Source: Acidobacteriota bacterium (GTDB taxonomy: Bacteria > Acidobacteriota > Terriglobia > UBA7540). From it: DNA of 8,124 nt. Below are positions 5,560 to 8,124 of the stretch, piece by piece. The stretch's first letter is position 1. Every line of letters begins with the position of its first letter. A program made the translations under genes and the position numbers. The stretch lies in the NCBI GenBank assembly GCA_003165615.1, contig PLWR01000150.1:2872-10995 (forward strand), given 5' to 3'. The notes below the pieces were generated by a model. The model was not told where the DNA came from. It did no database searches and saw only the letters and a list, made by a program, of their open reading frames with translations.

Positions 5560-6753
5560 CTAATGGATATTGTCAGGGACCACCACGTCGACGGGCGAGG
5601 CGCCCACCGGCACGGTGGTGATGAGGATGGAGCGATCGTTGCTCAGGCTGGAGGGGTCCGCCTGAAGGATGGCAAGGCTGGAGCCGGCGCGGTCCGCCAC
5701 CACCAGGAGCCGCTGTCCCGGGTCCGGCGTCAGCGCCAGAGCATACGGCTCCACGCCCACGTGAGCGGAGGCCAGCACCTCGCGGGTTTGAACATCCAGG
5801 GCCAACACCGATCCATCCCCCGCATTGGCAATGTAAAGCACGCTCATATCCTGCCGGAAAACTCCTGCCACGGCGTCGTGGCCAAGGGGGAAGGTCTGCT
5901 CCACGTTGTCATGAAAGGCGTCAATAATGACCAGCGTGGAGTCCTGCGCGGCCAAGGCAAAAATTTCTCCCCCATCGGGCTTCAGCAGCAGGGCAGTGGG
6001 CGGCGCTCCAATCTCGATGTGGGAGAGCAGCTTCCGCGAGGCCACGGCGGCGGCGGATATTTTCTGCTCACCGGTGTCGGCAACAAACACTTTGGAATTA
6101 TCCGGCAGGATCACCATGGGGCCGGGCGACTGCCCAACTTCCACAGATCCCAAGGGCTGGCGCGTTGCGGCGCTGATGAAGGTAATCTGGTTGGGGTTCT
6201 CGGAAGCGGCCACCAGAGTTTTGCCGTCGGGGGAGAGGGCGAGGCTGGCCAGCGTGCCTGCCAGGCGGAGGCGGAAGACTGCTTTGGGGATAGCTCCTTG
6301 GGGAGGAGTGCCCGCGGCCCCCTGGCAATCCAGGAAAATCACTTCGTGATCCGCCGGGTCGAGGACGTATGCGGTGCGGCCATCGGGTGAGAACGCGAGG
6401 TCCCTCGAGCTCCGACCCACATCCAGCGTGGTGACAAGCTGGAGATGGGGGAAAGCCGCAACGCTGATCTTGCCGGGGGCCGATACCACGTAAAGTTGCC
6501 CGGCGCGCGGGCGCACCAGCACACGCTCCGGCTGGGGAGAAACCGGCAGGGAAGCGGTGACGTGGAAATCCGCCAGATTCACCGCCGCCAGCGTGGCGCT
6601 CTGATGGTTTACAACGTACGCGATGTAAGGATTAAGCGGGTGCTGGCGCCGGCAGGCAAGGGAAGAACAAGTTAAAAGGCAAAGCGCTAATCGCCAAGCG
6701 AATAAGAACCGTTTACCACCAAGACGCCAAGACACCAGGTTAAGAGAGATCAT
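5560..6753 (-). CDS. Beta-propeller (YVTN/YncE-like) lipoprotein
   Basis: This 397-residue protein is probably exported, lipidated and membrane-anchored, with its propeller facing the periplasm or exterior. A basic start (R10, K13, R14, R19) leads into A-L-C-L-L-T-C-S-S-L-A-C, a lipobox with C34 as acylated cysteine. Seven to eight beta repeats of about 40-45 residues follow, each with a Y-V-V-N / Y-V-L-D / F-V-A-D / Y-I-A-N strand, some preceded by S-P-D-G (122-125 and the next blade) or K-P-D-G. The last blade ends P-V-D-V-V-V-P-D-N-I-H. Such propellers usually act as binding scaffolds or enzymes with few fixed catalytic residues, so no reaction can be assigned. The frame stays open to 7053, but the upstream part is unlike protein. 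ATG 6753 gives a sensible signal peptide; GTG 6735 is an alternative. Neither has a clear ribosome site, and both lie in or beside a repeat element. Confidence 0.75.
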   Translation of the reverse strand: MISLNLVSWRLGGKRFLFAWRLALCLLTCSSLACRRQHPLNPYIAYVVNHQSATLAAVNLADFHVTASLPVSPQPERVLVRPRAGQLYVVSAPGKISVAAFPHLQLVTTLDVGRSSRDLAFSPDGRTAYVLDPADHEVIFLDCQGAAGTPPQGAIPKAVFRLRLAGTLASLALSPDGKTLVAASENPNQITFISAATRQPLGSVEVGQSPGPMVILPDNSKVFVADTGEQKISAAAVASRKLLSHIEIGAPPTALLLKPDGGEIFALAAQDSTLVIIDAFHDNVEQTFPLGHDAVAGVFRQDMSVLYIANAGDGSVLALDVQTREVLASAHVGVEPYALALTPDPGQRLLVVADRAGSSLAILQADPSSLSNDRSILITTVPVGASPVDVVVPDNIH

Positions 6754-6810
6754 AGAGAAAATCGCCGGGCTCCCTCTTTTCGTATAGGTTTTCTCCGTGT
6801 CTTGGTGGCT
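6715..6810. repeat. Inverted-repeat (MITE- or REP-like) element with CCAAGAC units
   Basis: The left arm CCACCAAGACGC (6716-6727) and the right arm GTGTCTTGGTGG (6797-6808) are complementary at 11 of 12 positions. The left arm carries tandem 8-base units, CCAAGACG (6719-6726) and CCAAGACA (6727-6734). An inner pair, GAGAAAA (6755-6761) and TTTTCTC (6789-6795), nests inside. From memory, similar ACCAAGACACCAAG-type palindromic repeats are scattered in several bacterial phyla, often between genes; I cannot confirm this family. The left arm overlaps the signal-peptide codons of the minus-strand lipoprotein gene. No transposase is present. Confidence 0.6.
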
Positions 6811-6888
6811 CAAAGTGTTTTGCTCGCTCGCCCGCGGCATCATGACGATCAACAGGAAAATCCAACGGCTGCTCACGCTTACGCCGCC

Positions 6889-6918
6889 ATTGTAGTCTAA
6901 TTCAATGGGGTGTGTCTG
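6889..6918 (-). promoter_or_regulatory. Candidate promoter of the lipoprotein gene
   Basis: On the minus strand, TACAAT (6889-6894, 5/6 to consensus) is preceded by an 18-base spacer and CAGACA (6913-6918, 4/6). Transcription would begin near 6882 and give a leader of about 130 bases that contains the inverted-repeat element. The hexamers are imperfect, so this is a moderate prediction. Confidence 0.3.
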
Positions 6919-7065
6919 AGAACGATTGGAGGTCGAATCCAGCGCCTGCCCCGCAGATTTTCCCGCCGGGGAGCAATCCCTGCTGGAATTCACCGCCACT
7001 CCTTGATAGCATGGCGCATCCTGCCGGCAGCCTTGCGTGGGTCGGCCGGCCATTCTGTTTCTTGC

Positions 7066-7070
7066 GAGGT
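7066..7070 (+). promoter_or_regulatory. Ribosome binding site of the M13 peptidase gene
   Basis: GAGGT ends nine bases before ATG 7080. This supports that start, which also gives a complete signal peptide. Confidence 0.55.
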
Positions 7071-7079
7071 ACTTCTCTT

Positions 7080-8124
7080 ATGCGCTCCTGGAAAGTGTGG
7101 CTTGCTCTGGTACTGCTTTCGCTGGTGTCTCTGGTCATAACGGCGGCGCCGCTCGCCCCCGAGCACGGCGTTAATACCGCCAACATGGACACAACTTGCG
7201 CTCCGTGCAAGGACTTCAACCAATTTGCCAACGGGGGCTGGATGGCGAAAAATCCCATCCCTCCGGCCTATCCGAGCTGGGGCGTTGCCAATGAGGTCAA
7301 TGAGCGCAACCGCAACATCCTCCATCAGATTCTCGAAGATGCCGCCAAGAACACCAAGGCCGTGCGTGGGAGCAACGAACAGAAAGTTGGCGACTATTAC
7401 GAAAGCTGCATGGACACCACGAGGATTGACAGCGAAGGTTTGAAGCCCTTGCAGCCCGAGCTTGGCCGCATCCAGCAAATTGCCAATGTGCCCGGCTTGG
7501 AGGCTGAGATCGCGCACCTCCAGAGCATTGGCGTTGAAGCATTTTTTGAGGTGGGTTCCACGCCGGACTTCAAGGACAGCACGCAGGTGACGGGCGTAGT
7601 GGACCAGGGCGGTTTGGGTTTGCCGGACCGCGATTACTACACGCGCGAAGATCCCAAATCCAAGGAGCAGCGCGCCGAGTACCAGAAACACGTTGCCAGG
7701 ATGTTTGCCCTGATGGGCGACGGCGACGCAACCGCCGCGGCCGAAGCCCAGACGGTGATGGATCTTGAGACGCAGCTCGCCAAGGCATCCCAAACTCGGG
7801 TGGAACGGCGCGATCCTAAGAACGTATATCACCGCATGCCGCAATCCGGCCTGAAGACCCTGGCCCCCAGCTTTCCCTGGGAGGATTATTTCACCGCCGT
7901 GGGCCTGGGCGGCAAAGGCGATGTGAATGTAACCGCCCCGGACTTCTTCAAGGAAATGGGGCAGATGATGGCCGCCCAGCCCATCGCCAACTGGAAGACG
8001 TACCTTCGTTGGCACTTGATTAATACCGCGGCGCCAAGTTTGTCCACGCCCTTTGTGAATGAGGATTTTCATTTCAAGGAGATGATCCTGACCGGCACCA
8101 AAGAAATTCTGCCGCGTTGGAAGC
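7080..8124 (+). CDS. M13 family zinc metallopeptidase (neprilysin/PepO-like), N-terminal half
   Basis: The first 348 codons of a secreted endopeptidase are present and run open past the window end. Family members are usually about 670-700 residues, so roughly half is visible. A signal peptide spans residues 1 to about 22 (R-S-W-K, a long Leu/Val core, then I-T-A-A). The mature start shows the M13 signature C40-A-P-C43-K-D-F-N-Q-F-A-N-G-G-W-M, followed by N-P-I-P. Also characteristic is Q176-G-G-L-G-L-P-D-R-D-Y-Y. This region is the N-terminal M13 domain that caps the active-site chamber. The zinc-binding HExxH and the downstream E-x-x-x-D should lie beyond 8124, so activity cannot be judged here. 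The enzyme normally cleaves short peptides outside the cytoplasm. The gene is divergent from the lipoprotein and apparently has its own promoter. No frameshift is seen. Confidence 0.93.
   Translation, partial: MRSWKVWLALVLLSLVSLVITAAPLAPEHGVNTANMDTTCAPCKDFNQFANGGWMAKNPIPPAYPSWGVANEVNERNRNILHQILEDAAKNTKAVRGSNEQKVGDYYESCMDTTRIDSEGLKPLQPELGRIQQIANVPGLEAEIAHLQSIGVEAFFEVGSTPDFKDSTQVTGVVDQGGLGLPDRDYYTREDPKSKEQRAEYQKHVARMFALMGDGDATAAAEAQTVMDLETQLAKASQTRVERRDPKNVYHRMPQSGLKTLAPSFPWEDYFTAVGLGGKGDVNVTAPDFFKEMGQMMAAQPIANWKTYLRWHLINTAAPSLSTPFVNEDFHFKEMILTGTKEILPRWK

Larger units (their letters stand above)
6811..7079. other. Divergent intergenic spacer
   Basis: Together with the repeat, this fills the 326 bases between the lipoprotein start and the peptidase start. 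Apart from the minus-strand promoter candidate and the peptidase ribosome site, I see no gene, tRNA or further structure. No convincing plus-strand promoter is recognisable. The lipoprotein's frame stays open across it to 7053, but the peptide it would give is unlike a real protein. Confidence 0.4.

Noticed and set aside
5512..6390. Plus-strand open frame of 292 codons opposite the lipoprotein gene
   Set aside because: The minus strand gives regular beta-propeller repeats with Y-V-V-N and S-P-D-G motifs. The plus frame is a Gly/His/Arg-rich shadow.
6715..6810. CRISPR array, suggested by the tandem CCAAGAC units
   Set aside because: The units are only eight bases long with no spacers between them, and no cas gene is present.
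6754..7053. N-terminal extension of the lipoprotein to the minus-strand ATG at 7053
   Set aside because: The extra 100 residues read through the inverted repeat and spacer, place the signal peptide far inside the protein, and show no conserved-looking sequence.
6990..8072. Minus-strand open frame of 360 codons opposite the M13 peptidase
   Set aside because: The plus strand carries unmistakable M13 motifs (C-A-P-C-K-D-F, G-G-L-G-L-P-D-R-D-Y-Y). The antisense frame is a compositional shadow.

Overview
The window reads as chromosomal DNA from a free-living, GC-rich (roughly 55-60% by eye) bacterium that processes complex organic matter. A secreted M13 metallopeptidase, a large exported GH2 glycosidase, a YVTN-type beta-propeller lipoprotein, a uroporphyrinogen-decarboxylase-fold protein and palindromic intergenic repeats together suggest Acidobacteriota or a similar soil lineage. 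No rRNA or phylogenetic marker is present, so this is an inference of moderate strength.

Layout. Positions 1-113 hold a GC-rich hairpin and the promoter region of a small type II toxin-antitoxin operon, with a striking set of three alternating half-sites. Positions 114-648 are an AbrB/MazE-type antitoxin overlapping a RelE/ParE-type toxin. A short gap (649-767) with a possible coding remnant precedes a 435-residue URO-D-superfamily protein (768-2075). A 360-base spacer (2076-2435) carries a palindromic repeat-like block and then a candidate promoter flanked by two copies of a 10-mer. Positions 2436-5417 encode a 993-residue exported GH2 glycosidase related to beta-mannosidases. A convergent spacer with two hairpins (5418-5559) separates it from a minus-strand lipoprotein with a beta-propeller (5560-6753). 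The start of that gene lies inside an inverted-repeat element (6715-6810). A divergent spacer leads to the first half of an M13 (neprilysin/PepO-like) peptidase (7080 to beyond the window end).

How the genes work together. The antitoxin and toxin form one translationally coupled operon. The URO-D-like and GH2 genes are co-oriented but separated by 360 bases with what looks like an independent promoter. A shared role in glycan or methylated-substrate breakdown is only a hypothesis. The lipoprotein and the peptidase are divergently transcribed and both exported, with no obvious functional link. There is no CRISPR array, complete insertion sequence, tRNA or rRNA that I can see. The two points I would look at first are the 8-base-pitch half-sites at the toxin-antitoxin promoter and the repeat element that appears to have become the 5' end of the lipoprotein gene.
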